A program made the position numbers and the translations under genes. Below the pieces are notes generated by a model. It ran no database searches. It was not told the DNA's origin and saw nothing but the letters and a program-made list of their open reading frames with translations. This document shows positions 1 through 7,211 of a stretch of 15,894 bases of DNA, one piece after another. Source of the DNA: SHZL01 sp035292625 (GTDB lineage Bacteria; Pseudomonadota; Gammaproteobacteria; Xanthomonadales; SZUA-36). The stretch's first letter is position 1. Every line of letters begins with the position of its first letter. Location of the stretch: positions 1 through 15,894 of the forward strand of contig DATDPS010000240.1 of assembly GCA_035292625.1 (NCBI GenBank). The letters are read 5' to 3'.

Positions 1-1086
1 ATATCCTACCAGATGGGAGAGGAACAGATCCCTGCGCCCCACACTACCCCAGAATCTGCCGACCTCCAGGAGATCCTGGCAAAAATGAGGGATAGAGGAT
101 TGGAATATGTAGTGATGGAGGTTTCTTCTCACGCCCTGGAACAGGACAGGGTTTTTGGAACCGATTTTGATATTGCATTATTTACCAACCTGACGCAAGA
201 CCATCTCGATTATCACATCACAATGGAGGAATACTTCGGGGCAAAACTACGGCTCTTCCAGGATCTAAAACCAAAAGGGGCAATTAAGATAAGGGGCGTA
301 ATTAACCTCGATGATCCATGGGGAAGACAGATCATCGGAGAAATGAAATTTCCCTGTTTAAGCTATTCCCTCACTGATAAGGGGGATATCATTGCCCGGG
401 AATGTTCGGTAGGATCAGATGGGGTTTCATTTACCGCTGTAACCCCTGTTGGAAAATTTAGCATAAAGTCAAAATTGGCCGGAAGGCATAACATTCAAAA
501 CATGCTTGCCTCAATAGGCGCAGCTTGTGCCCTTGATATCCCTGCAAAGGTTATCCAGGAAGGGATAGCAGGTGTGGAGAATGTCCCGGGCAGGCTTGAG
601 AAGGTCAGCGAAGGTCAGGATTTCGAGGTCTTTGTAGACTATGCCCATACCGAAGATGCCTTAAGGAACCTTCTGTCTGCGGCCAAAGAAATAACGAGGG
701 GAAAGATCATAACAGTCTTCGGATGTGGAGGCGATAGGGACAGGGGCAAAAGACCGAAGATGGGAAAGGCGGCCTCAGATATGTCTGACATCATGATTAT
801 CACCTCGGATAATCCGAGGGGGGAGGACCCTCTTGCAATAATAGAGGAGATCGAGACAGGCATATCCGGACTTAAGAGAGGGAAAGACTACTTTGCAGTA
901 GAGGACAGGAGCTCTGCTATTAAGATGGCTATTAATCTGGCCATGCCAGGAGACACTGTTATTTTAGCAGGAAAGGGACATGAGGATTATCAGATAATCG
1001 GTGGGAAAAGACTGCACTTTGATGACAGAGAGGCCTCCAGGGACGCTATCAGGGAGAGGCCATCAAGACAAAGAGGTAAGCCCTAG
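1..1086 (+). CDS. murE: UDP-N-acetylmuramoyl-L-alanyl-D-glutamate--2,6-diaminopimelate ligase, 5'-truncated by the window edge
   Basis: This cytoplasmic Mur ligase adds meso-diaminopimelate to UDP-MurNAc-L-Ala-D-Glu using ATP, a step in peptidoglycan precursor synthesis. The frame is open from base 1, with family residues (ISYQMGEE) before the first ATG at 13, so that ATG is not the start. By comparison with a usual length near 490 residues, about 130 N-terminal residues including the P-loop are outside the window. Visible motifs in order are the substrate loop HTTPESADLQ, EVSSHALEQDRV, TNLTQDHLDYH, the lysine that is carbamylated in the family (AKLRLF, codon 244-246), LAGRHNIQN, VPGRLEKV, FVDYAHTEDAL, FGCGGDRDRGKRPKMG, DNPR (808-819) and GKGHE (970-984). 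DNPR is the diaminopimelate-specific signature. murF begins 3 bases after the stop, as in a mur cluster. Base and codon use differ sharply from everything after 1120, so this gene comes from another organism than the rest of the window. Confidence 0.95.
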   Translation: MSYQMGEEQIPAPHTTPESADLQEILAKMRDRGLEYVVMEVSSHALEQDRVFGTDFDIALFTNLTQDHLDYHITMEEYFGAKLRLFQDLKPKGAIKIRGVINLDDPWGRQIIGEMKFPCLSYSLTDKGDIIARECSVGSDGVSFTAVTPVGKFSIKSKLAGRHNIQNMLASIGAACALDIPAKVIQEGIAGVENVPGRLEKVSEGQDFEVFVDYAHTEDALRNLLSAAKEITRGKIITVFGCGGDRDRGKRPKMGKAASDMSDIMIITSDNPRGEDPLAIIEEIETGISGLKRGKDYFAVEDRSSAIKMAINLAMPGDTVILAGKGHEDYQIIGGKRLHFDDREASRDAIRERPSRQRGKP

Positions 1087-1089
1087 GTA

Positions 1090-1127
1090 ATGTTTACAAT
1101 AGATGAGATCATATCTGCAACAGGCGG
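1090..1127 (+). CDS. murF: Start of UDP-N-acetylmuramoyl-tripeptide--D-alanyl-D-alanine ligase, cut after 13 codons
   Basis: An ATG three bases after the murE stop opens a frame reading MFTIDEIISATGG, the usual MurF beginning (a short hydrophobic start, then the ATGG turn). A possible ribosome site, AGAGG, lies about 12 bases upstream. murE-murF is the standard order in bacterial mur clusters. After the ATGG codons the frame turns into translated antisense of ruvB (WPRAAYPWNG...) and stops at 1219-1221, with no further MurF similarity. Only the first 13 codons are therefore credible. The cut coincides with the cut in ruvB on the other strand. The identification rests on 13 residues plus context. 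Confidence 0.75.
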
Positions 1128-1801
1128 TTGGCCACGCGCGGCGTACCCCTGGAACGGCTGGCGATCTCCATCGCGCCCTCGCCATCCATGGCGATCTGCA
1201 AAATTCCGGCAGAGCGGGTGACGATCCGCGCCAATTCCGCGGGGCTGTAGAACTCCAGGCGTTCAACGATGCCGAAGCGGTCGCGCAATGGTGAAGTCAA
1301 CAAGCCGGCACGCGTGGTCGCACCCACCAGGGTGAACTTCGGCAGTTCCAGCCTGATCGAACGGGCAGCCGGTCCTTCGCCGATCATGATGTCCAGTTGA
1401 AAATCTTCCAGTGCGGGGTACAGCACTTCCTCCACCACCGGCGGCAGGCGATGAATTTCATCCACGAACAAAACGTCACCCGGCTGCAGATTGGTCAACA
1501 ACGCGGCGAGGTCGCCCGCGCGCTCCAGCACCGGCCCCGAGGTCTGGCGCAGATTGACGCCCATCTCGTTGGCGATCACATGTGCCAGGGTGGTCTTGCC
1601 AAGGCCGGGCGGGCCGAAAATCAGCACGTGGTCCAGGGCCTCTCGGCGCCGTTTGGCGGCTTCCAGGAATATGCCCAGTTTTTCGCGCATGGCCGGCTGG
1701 CCGATGTACTCCGACATCATGCGCGGGCGCAAACTGATGTCGGCCGCCTGGTCTTCCGGGGAGTGTGCGGGATTGACGATGCGTTCTTCGTTGCTTGCCA
1801 T
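1109..1801 (-). CDS. ruvB: Holliday junction branch-migration ATPase RuvB, 3'-truncated at the junction
   Basis: RuvB is the hexameric AAA+ motor that, with RuvA, drives branch migration of Holliday junctions. The N-terminal part is intact: a short acidic leader, the LRPRMMSEYIGQ region, Walker A GPPGLGKT (63-70), Walker B DEIH (114-117), sensor 1 GATTRAG (160-166) and the arginine-finger segment PLRDRFG (171-177), reaching SRGTPRVANRLL at residue 228. Two unrelated residues (Q, I) and a stop at 1109-1111 follow. RuvB is normally about 335-350 residues, so roughly 115 are missing, including most of the C-terminal winged-helix DNA-binding domain. The start at 1801 lies 12 bases after the ruvA stop. 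The loss is best explained by the chimeric junction, not by mutation in the organism. Confidence 0.95.
   Translation of the reverse strand: MASNEERIVNPAHSPEDQAADISLRPRMMSEYIGQPAMREKLGIFLEAAKRRREALDHVLIFGPPGLGKTTLAHVIANEMGVNLRQTSGPVLERAGDLAALLTNLQPGDVLFVDEIHRLPPVVEEVLYPALEDFQLDIMIGEGPAARSIRLELPKFTLVGATTRAGLLTSPLRDRFGIVERLEFYSPAELARIVTRSAGILQIAMDGEGAMEIASRSRGTPRVANRLLQI
1117..1127. other. Junction between two unrelated DNAs (probable contig chimera) at an 11-base shared stretch
   Basis: The bases GCAACAGGCGG fit both neighbours. On the + strand they encode the A-T-G-G of the MurF start. On the - strand they encode the N-R-L-L of RuvB plus the first base of the next codon, where the family has arginine (CGN). 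Left of this stretch the DNA is murE/murF with moderate GC and AGG/AGA codons. Right of it is high-GC gammaproteobacterial DNA. Both genes lose their 3' parts exactly here. A short shared word at the break is what a misassembly or a template switch leaves; microhomology-mediated recombination is possible but would have to break two essential or important genes at once. Confidence 0.85.
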
Positions 1802-1813
1802 GGCAGGTAGGCG

Positions 1814-2413
1814 TCAGGAATGGATGGTTGACTGCAAAGCGAGCCTGATAACCTCTTCTGCGCTCATGCCGGGTTTGGCCACGCCGCGCACCATGCGGCC
1901 CGCCTCGTGTGGCTTGTAGCCCAGGGCACCCAGCGCATGCGCAGCCTCGCTGGCGGCATCGCCTGCGCGGGCCTGCCCTCCCGGCTGCGCTGCGCCACCT
2001 GACGGCGCAAACCGGTCCAGTTTGTCGCGCAATTCGATGATAATCCGTTCCGCGGTTTTTTTCCCGATACCGGGCAAGCGGGTCAATGAAGCCGTGTCGC
2101 CGGTGGCCACGAAGCGGGCCAGGTCGTCGCCGCTGGTTCCGGACAGTATCGTCAGTGCCAGCTTGGCGCCAATACCGCTGATTTTCAGCAATTGCCGGAA
2201 CAGAGCCCGTTCGGATTCGTTGAGAAAGCCATACAGCGTATGGGAATCATCCTTGACCTGCAGATGCGTCAGCAAGACGATGGGCTGGCCAGTTTCGGGC
2301 AAATCGTAGAATACGGAGAGCGGTGCTTCGACTTCATAACCCACCCCGGCCACGTCGATCAGCAGCAGGGGCGGAGCCTTGGTAATCAAGGTTCCGGCAA
2401 GGCGCGCGATCAT
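1814..2413 (-). CDS. ruvA: Holliday junction DNA-binding protein RuvA
   Basis: RuvA binds four-way junctions as a tetramer and loads RuvB. The 199-residue protein has the family length of about 200. The OB-fold domain begins at MIARLAGTLI and includes VAGVGYEVEAP. Two helix-hairpin-helix motifs lie at about 76-90 (LLKISGIGAKLALTIL) and 110-126 (LTRLPGIGKKTAERIII). A proline/glycine/alanine linker at about 137-151 leads to domain III (152-199), which contacts RuvB. I chose the ATG at 2413 because it gives the canonical MIARLAG start and overlaps the ruvC stop as ATGA, a usual translational-coupling arrangement; no strong ribosome site precedes it. The same frame is open further upstream, but that stretch is out-of-frame ruvC. 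ruvB follows 12 bases downstream. Confidence 0.97.
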   Translation of the reverse strand: MIARLAGTLITKAPPLLLIDVAGVGYEVEAPLSVFYDLPETGQPIVLLTHLQVKDDSHTLYGFLNESERALFRQLLKISGIGAKLALTILSGTSGDDLARFVATGDTASLTRLPGIGKKTAERIIIELRDKLDRFAPSGGAAQPGGQARAGDAASEAAHALGALGYKPHEAGRMVRGVAKPGMSAEEVIRLALQSTIHS

Positions 2414-2907
2414 GTTGGTTGCAGCTGGTGCATGCGTTGCAGGGTCTGTTGCGTATGCTGATGACATAATGCCACAGCCAGGGCATCCGCGGCGTCTTCC
2501 TCGATCTCTTCCCGCAACTGCAACAGCACGGCAACCATGTGTTTGATCTGCGCTTTTTCCGCGCCGCCGCGCCCCACGATGGCCTGTTTGACGGATCGCG
2601 GTGAATACTCCGCCACCGGCAGGTCGTGAGCGATGGCGGCACATATCGCCGCGCCCCTGGCCTGGCCCAGTTTCAGGGCCGAGGCGGGGTTGCGGCTGAC
2701 AAACACGGATTCGATCGCAAGCTGATCAGGAGAGTGATTGCGAATCACCTCCCGGACGCCGGAAAAAATGACCCCAAGGCGCTGCGGGAACTCTCCTCCA
2801 CCGGTCCTGATGACGCCGTGGGAGATGCACACAGTCCGATCGCCACGCACCTCGATGATGCCAAAGCCAGTGCAGCGTGACCCGGGATCAATACCCAGGA
2901 TGCGCAT
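2410..2907 (-). CDS. ruvC: Holliday junction resolvase RuvC
   Basis: RuvC is the dimeric, Mg-dependent endonuclease with an RNase H fold that cuts Holliday junctions symmetrically. It has 165 residues, within the family range. The four catalytic carboxylates fall at the same numbers as in E. coli: D7 (ILGIDPGS), E66 (LAIESVFVSRN), D138 and D141 (EEDAADALAVAL). A basic segment, KQAIVGRGGAEKAQI, lies at about 107-121. The ATG at 2907 has GGAG about nine bases upstream. The gene starts 14 bases after the yebC stop, and its stop overlaps the ruvA start by four bases. The order yebC-ruvC-ruvA-ruvB is the classic gammaproteobacterial cluster. Confidence 0.97.
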   Translation of the reverse strand: MRILGIDPGSRCTGFGIIEVRGDRTVCISHGVIRTGGGEFPQRLGVIFSGVREVIRNHSPDQLAIESVFVSRNPASALKLGQARGAAICAAIAHDLPVAEYSPRSVKQAIVGRGGAEKAQIKHMVAVLLQLREEIEEDAADALAVALCHQHTQQTLQRMHQLQPT

Positions 2908-2921
2908 GCAGGAAGGCTCCG

Positions 2922-3659
2922 TCAGTCATACGCTTCGTCGGGGATACCGGCATTGGAATAAACAGCCTGCGTATCGTCAAGTTCTTCGAGGACGTCGAGA
3001 AAAGCCAGGATTTTTTTCCCGGACTCGATATCCAGTTCCACTTCGACGCTGGCGCGCAGGGTGATTTCCGAGTTCTCTGCTGGCAGCCCGGCCTGTTCCA
3101 TGTGCACCACCACTGCAGAGTAGTCCTCGGGTGAAGTAATCACCTCGATGGATCCGTCGTCCGCACTTACCACATCCCTTGCACCCGCCTCCAGGGCCGC
3201 TTCCATGACCGCGTCTTCACTGATGCCCGGGGCATAATTCAGCACCCCGATCTTGTCAAAAAGGTAGCTCACCGAACCACCCGTTCCGAGGTTGCCGCCG
3301 TGCTTGGAAAACGCATGCCGTACATCGGCCACGGTGCGGTTGCGATTATCGGAAAGGGTTTCCACCAACACGGCCACGCCACCGGGAGCATAGCCCTCGT
3401 AGCGGATTTCCTCGTAATTGACACCTTCCAATTCTCCCGCCGCCTTCTTGATGGCGCGTTCGATGGTGTCCTTGGGCATGTTGACGGCGTTGGCCTTGTC
3501 GATGGCCAGCCGCAGCCGCGGGTTGGCCGATGGGTCACTGCCCCCTTCGCGCGATGCAATGGCCAGTTCGCGATTGACCCGGGTGAAAATTTTTCCGCGT
3601 TTGGCATCGACTTTTGCCTTGCGATGCTGAATATTGGCCCATTTACTGTGTCCGGCCAT
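2922..3659 (-). CDS. yebC: YebC/PmpR family protein (TACO1-like translation or transcription regulator)
   Basis: This is a 245-residue YebC-family protein. It begins with the hallmark MAGHSKWANIQHRK and continues through DAKRGKIFTRVNREL, the KANAVNMPKDTIERAIKK helix, the YEGYAPGGVAVLVE strand and the NRNRTVADVRHAF segment. A central domain (KIGVLNY) and a C-terminal domain follow. Members have been described as DNA-binding regulators (PmpR in Pseudomonas) and, for the mitochondrial relative TACO1 and bacterial YebC, as ribosome-associated factors that help translate difficult sequences such as proline runs. The sequence does not show which applies here. The ATG at 3659 has GGGGAAG about seven bases upstream. 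A 54-base gap precedes the gene, making it a possible promoter site; ruvC follows after 14 bases. Confidence 0.95.
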   Translation of the reverse strand: MAGHSKWANIQHRKAKVDAKRGKIFTRVNRELAIASREGGSDPSANPRLRLAIDKANAVNMPKDTIERAIKKAAGELEGVNYEEIRYEGYAPGGVAVLVETLSDNRNRTVADVRHAFSKHGGNLGTGGSVSYLFDKIGVLNYAPGISEDAVMEAALEAGARDVVSADDGSIEVITSPEDYSAVVVHMEQAGLPAENSEITLRASVEVELDIESGKKILAFLDVLEELDDTQAVYSNAGIPDEAYD

Positions 3660-3713
3660 GATAAAACTTCCCCATGTTGAATTAGTGCTGGTTTATACAA
3701 ACTTGGCATTTTA
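3660..3713 (-). promoter_or_regulatory. Short AT-rich spacer ahead of yebC, possible promoter
   Basis: This 54-base spacer between the hydrolase gene and yebC is clearly richer in A and T than its surroundings. Read on the - strand it contains two -10-like words, TAAAAT and TATAAA, the second preceded by TTTG. I see no good -35 box at 16-18 bases; the best candidate, TTCGTG, is weak. It ends with the GGGGAAG ribosome site of yebC. A separate start of transcription for yebC-ruvCAB here is plausible but not shown. Confidence 0.3.
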
Positions 3714-4382
3714 TCACGAATGATTGGGGCTTCGCCCTGGCTCAGACGGCCCGGGGCCCTGCCGGAAATGTCCGGATTCAAGGAAGTTGCAGACTGCCCG
3801 CGCCACCTCGGCAGAGTACAGGAGGCCGGTATGGCTGACCGGCAACACGATGCGGTCAGACAAATACCGGGCATTGGCTTCGGCCAGGGCAACAGTGCCA
3901 TCGCTGGATTGCGCGGACTGCCCCAGCAGCCGCCCGAGGCCAAGCGCCCTGGCCCCGGCAATCATGCCGATCTCGCCCCCTTCGGCCAGGTCGGGCAAGC
4001 CCCGGTCCAGGCTAACCGCTGCAAGGCCAAAAAATGCCGCCCCCCCTGGCAGGCGCAGAGCCTTGCGCACCACTTTGCTGCCTTGCAGGGGAGTCCCCAG
4101 CAGCACCACCCGGCCGGGCGGTCGGGCAAACCCGCCGGACAGCATCCGCAGAATGACCAGTCCGCCCAGGCTGTGCCCCACAAAATTGACCCGGGTAGCT
4201 GGGGAGTGCTGGACGAATTGCCCCAGTTCGGCCGCCTGGTTGCCCAGGCCTGTTGCGGTCGAACGATAGCTGAACAAGCGGCATGTATACCCCACGCGGC
4301 GCAAGCGCCTCGCCAGGCTTGCCATGGCCCAGTTGCCGTACCACAGGCCGTGTACCAGGATCACTTCGGAATTCGTGGCCAC
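3714..4382 (-). CDS. Alpha/beta hydrolase, small esterase/lipase-like
   Basis: This is a 222-residue alpha/beta-hydrolase-fold protein. The first strand ends in the oxyanion-hole HGLW (11-14). The nucleophile elbow is GHSLGG with Ser71. The likely acid is Asp161 in SSDGTVALAEA and the likely base is His184 in VSHTGLL. GTPLQGSKV after the nucleophile recalls the lipase and PGAP1-like subgroup that acts on lipid or bulky esters; the substrate cannot be told. No signal peptide or membrane segment is visible, so it is probably cytoplasmic. The start is GTG at 4382. It lies 12 bases after the rarD stop and in the same frame, so the only bar between the two is that stop codon; rarD ends where the family normally ends, so I do not read this as a broken fusion. 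The Pro/Gly/Ser-rich C-terminus (about 207-222) is probably disordered. Confidence 0.85.
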   Translation of the reverse strand: MATNSEVILVHGLWYGNWAMASLARRLRRVGYTCRLFSYRSTATGLGNQAAELGQFVQHSPATRVNFVGHSLGGLVILRMLSGGFARPPGRVVLLGTPLQGSKVVRKALRLPGGAAFFGLAAVSLDRGLPDLAEGGEIGMIAGARALGLGRLLGQSAQSSDGTVALAEANARYLSDRIVLPVSHTGLLYSAEVARAVCNFLESGHFRQGPGPSEPGRSPNHS

Positions 4383-4394
4383 CCGCTCTAAGCC

Positions 4395-5294
4395 CTAACG
4401 AGTTTTCATGCGCCTGGCGCGCAGCAGGGATTCGGCCGACACCAGGGCGAGGGCCAGCCAGATGCAGATGAAGGCCACGGCATGGCCCTGGGTAAATGGT
4501 TCGTCGTAAAGAAATACCGCGAGCAGGAAGGTGATGGTCGGTGACGTGTACTGAAAAAACCCGAGGGTGCTCAGTGGCATGCTGCGAGCAGCCGTGTTGA
4601 ACCAAACCAGCGGCAAAACCGTGACCAGGCCCGCCAGCGCCAGCAACAGATCCATTCGGCCGGAAACGTGGCCAAAGGCGATGCCGCCATGCTGCATTGC
4701 CCAAAGCAAGTAAACCCAGGCCGGTGCGGCCAACAGCAGCGTTTCCCACAAAAGTCCCACCATCGGCCCCACAGCGAGCTTTTTGCGCACCAGGCCGTAA
4801 AGGCCGAAGGTCAATGCCATGGCCAGGGAAATCCACGGGGCGAAGCCAAAGAACCAGGTCAGGTACACGGTGCCGGCAGCAGCAAGGCCGACTGCGGCGG
4901 TTTGCGCGGGCGTCAGCCGTTCATGCAGAAAAATGAAACCCAACAGGACGTTGAGCAAGGGATTGATGAAATAACCCAGGCTGGTGGCGAGGATTTGGCC
5001 GGTGTTAACCGCCCAGACAAAAAGCAGCCAGTTGCTCACCACCAGGGTACCCGACACGAACAGTACAGCTATGGTCCGTCGCGGCAAAACCATGCGGCGC
5101 CAGAACCCCGGCCCGTCGCGCAGCAGCAGGAAACCAGCCAGCACGGGAATCGACCACAGGATGCGGTGAGCGATGATTTCCAGCGGCGGTACAAGGATCA
5201 TCCATTTGAAGTAGATAGGAGCCAGTCCCCAGAAAAAAAACGCAGCCAGCGCCGCGGCTATTGCGCGGCGTTGGCTCTTCTCATTTTGGTTCAC
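4395..5294 (-). CDS. rarD: RarD-type EamA/DMT-superfamily permease
   Basis: This is a 299-residue inner-membrane transporter of the drug/metabolite transporter superfamily, the same size as E. coli RarD (296). About ten hydrophobic helices arranged as two EamA repeats can be traced. Strong RarD landmarks are FFFWGLAPIYFKW near the start, EIIAHRILWS, NWLLFVWAVN, SLGYFINPLLNVLLG, LTFGLYGLVRKK and STLGFFQYTSPTITFLLAVF. The name comes from a chloramphenicol-sensitivity phenotype; the natural substrate of the family is unsettled. The start is GTG at 5294 with GAGG eight bases upstream. The gene lies 41 bases after aspS and 12 before the hydrolase, so it probably shares the aspS transcript. Its location between aspS and yebC is unusual compared with Pseudomonas, where those two are adjacent. 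Confidence 0.92.
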   Translation of the reverse strand: MNQNEKSQRRAIAAALAAFFFWGLAPIYFKWMILVPPLEIIAHRILWSIPVLAGFLLLRDGPGFWRRMVLPRRTIAVLFVSGTLVVSNWLLFVWAVNTGQILATSLGYFINPLLNVLLGFIFLHERLTPAQTAAVGLAAAGTVYLTWFFGFAPWISLAMALTFGLYGLVRKKLAVGPMVGLLWETLLLAAPAWVYLLWAMQHGGIAFGHVSGRMDLLLALAGLVTVLPLVWFNTAARSMPLSTLGFFQYTSPTITFLLAVFLYDEPFTQGHAVAFICIWLALALVSAESLLRARRMKTR

Positions 5295-5335
5295 CTAAGG
5301 AGCCTCAAGCAATTCCCGGATGAAGAAAGGGCCGG

Positions 5336-7099
5336 CTATCCTTTCTCGATCGTTTTGATGTGCAATTCAAGCAATTGCGCTTCCGGAACCGTGGAGGGAG
5401 CTGCGGTGAGAAGGCACTGTGCCGTCGTGGTCTTGGGAAATGCCATGACTTCGCGGATGGAATCTTCACCGCTCATCAGTGCGGCAATCCGGTCCAGCCC
5501 GAAAGCGATGCCGCCATGCGGTGGAGCGCCATATTTCAGAGCCTCCAGCAGGAATCCGAATTTCTCCTGGGCCTCCTCTTCGCCGATGCCCAGCAGTTTG
5601 AACACGGCCTGCTGCATTTGCGGCGTGTGAATGCGAATGGAGCCGCCGCCAATTTCGGCGCCGTTCAGCACCATGTCGTAGCCTTTCGACAGAGCCCCCG
5701 CCGGGTCGGACAACAAGGCCTCAGCGCCGTCTTCCAGCGGAGCGGTGAAAGGATGGTGCATGGCCAGGTAGCGCGTGGCTTCGGCGTCGTATTCAAACAT
5801 CGGGAAATGGGTGACCCACAACGGCTGCCAGCCTTCCGGCACACGTTTGAGGTCCTGAGCCACGCGTAGCCGCAACTGGCCCATGAAATTGCTCACGGTC
5901 AACCAGTCACCGGCACCGAAAAACAGCAGGTCGCCGTCCTCCACCTTGGTGCTTTGCGCAATGCCTCGCCAGGCTGCGTGGTCGAGAAACTTGGCAATGG
6001 GGGATTGCAGCCCCTGCAGGCCCGCGTTGCTGTCGTTCACTTTGATCCAGGCCAGCCCCCTGGCGCCATGGCGGGCCACATATTGGGTATAGTCATCGAT
6101 CTGTTTGCGCGACAATTCCGCACCACCCGGGATGCGCAAAGCGGCTACCCGCGAGCCCGCATCCGCGGCCGGCTCTGAAAACACTTTGAATTCGACATGC
6201 CGCACATGCCCATCGACTGAAACCAGCTCTTCCGTGATTCTCAGGTCAGGCTTGTCTGAACCGAAGCGATCCATAGCTTCGCGCCAGGTCAGGCGCGGGA
6301 AAGGCTGGGGCAAATCGACCTGCAGGGTGTCGTGAAAAACCTGGCACATCATCTGCTCGGCGCAATCCTGCACCAGCTGTTCATCAACGAAGGCCATCTC
6401 GATATCCAGCTGGGTGAACTCAGGCTGGCGATCGGCCCGCAGGTCCTCATCACGAAAGCAGCGGGCGATCTGGTAGTAGCGATCCATGCCCGCCATCATC
6501 AGCAACTGCTTGAACAATTGGGGCGACTGTGGCAGGGCGTAGAACTGGCCGGCATGCACCCTACTGGGAACCAGGTAATCGCGCGCGCCCTCGGGGGTTG
6601 CACGCGTCAGTATGGGCGTCTCCATCTCGGTAAACCCGGCATGGTCCAGGTAATGGCGGATGGCGCGGTACAGGCGGGCGCGCAGCCGCAGGTTTTTCTG
6701 CATGCGCGGGCGGCGCAGATCCAGGTAACGGTATTTCATGCGCACTTCTTCACCGTCTTCTGCGGTCATCATCAACGGCATCGGCGCCGAGCTGTTGAGG
6801 AGTTCCACCGCGCTGGCTGAAACCTCGATCTTGCCGGTTGCCATCGACGGGTTCCACTGGCTTTCCGGACGCAGGTTCACCTGGCCGGTGACCCGCACGC
6901 AATATTCGTTACGCAGTCCTTCGGCCGCCGCGAAGGCCGCGCTCTCGGGATCGATTACCACCTGGACTATTCCGGCTATGTCACGCAGCCCCAGAAAGAT
7001 GAGCCCGCCAAGATCGCGCCGCCGGTCCACCCATCCGCACAAGGTAACAGTCTGGCCCGTCAAAGATTCGTTTACTTCCCCACACAAATGACTGCGCAT
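5336..7099 (-). CDS. aspS: Aspartyl-tRNA synthetase
   Basis: This class IIb synthetase charges tRNA with aspartate. It has 587 residues; E. coli has 590. The N-terminal OB-fold anticodon-binding domain contains LCGWVDRRRDLGGLIF. The catalytic core has ATPEGARDYLVPSR, the aspartate-binding QSPQ (191-194), motif 2 FRDEDLRADRQPEFTQLD (215-232) and motif 3 FGLDR (533-537, Arg537 as in E. coli). A bacterial GAD insertion domain lies between motifs 2 and 3. Residue 30 is Leu, as I recall for the discriminating E. coli enzyme, whereas non-discriminating Pseudomonas AspRS has His there; this suggests, but does not prove, specificity for tRNA-Asp. AGGAG lies about ten bases before the ATG at 7099. fmdB is upstream and rarD downstream on the same strand. 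Confidence 0.97.
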   Translation of the reverse strand: MRSHLCGEVNESLTGQTVTLCGWVDRRRDLGGLIFLGLRDIAGIVQVVIDPESAAFAAAEGLRNEYCVRVTGQVNLRPESQWNPSMATGKIEVSASAVELLNSSAPMPLMMTAEDGEEVRMKYRYLDLRRPRMQKNLRLRARLYRAIRHYLDHAGFTEMETPILTRATPEGARDYLVPSRVHAGQFYALPQSPQLFKQLLMMAGMDRYYQIARCFRDEDLRADRQPEFTQLDIEMAFVDEQLVQDCAEQMMCQVFHDTLQVDLPQPFPRLTWREAMDRFGSDKPDLRITEELVSVDGHVRHVEFKVFSEPAADAGSRVAALRIPGGAELSRKQIDDYTQYVARHGARGLAWIKVNDSNAGLQGLQSPIAKFLDHAAWRGIAQSTKVEDGDLLFFGAGDWLTVSNFMGQLRLRVAQDLKRVPEGWQPLWVTHFPMFEYDAEATRYLAMHHPFTAPLEDGAEALLSDPAGALSKGYDMVLNGAEIGGGSIRIHTPQMQQAVFKLLGIGEEEAQEKFGFLLEALKYGAPPHGGIAFGLDRIAALMSGEDSIREVMAFPKTTTAQCLLTAAPSTVPEAQLLELHIKTIEKG

Positions 7100-7126
7100 G
7101 TTTCAATTGCTCCTGCCAAAACGCCC

Positions 7127-7201
7127 GGGTTGACTGCTGCCGGGTTGACCGTTGCCGCGTTGACTGTTGCCGCGTTGACTGTTGCCGCGTTGACTGTTGT
7201 T
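7127..7201. repeat. Five tandem 15-base units between fmdB and aspS
   Basis: Five consecutive 15-base units lie at 7127-7141, 7142-7156, 7157-7171, 7172-7186 and 7187-7201. The core is GCGTTGACTGTTGCC; the third and fourth copies are identical, and the others differ at one to three positions. The array occupies most of the 112-base gap between the fmdB stop (7212) and the aspS start (7099). Because the unit is a multiple of three, every frame crosses it periodically; in the frame one base off fmdB it would encode NSQRG pentapeptides. It could be a slippage-prone leader or the remnant of a repetitive FmdB tail. Confidence 0.9.
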
Positions 7202-7211
7202 GGAGCTGCTG

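Noticed and set aside
4383..4394. rarD and hydrolase as one broken fusion gene, since they share a frame separated by a single stop
   Set aside because: RarD ends at its normal family length and the hydrolase has its own normal start, so two genes are the simpler reading.
4668..5630. 320-codon open frame on the + strand
   Set aside because: It is antisense to rarD and the end of aspS, both clearly real, and its translation has no family features and a biased Gln/Arg/His composition.
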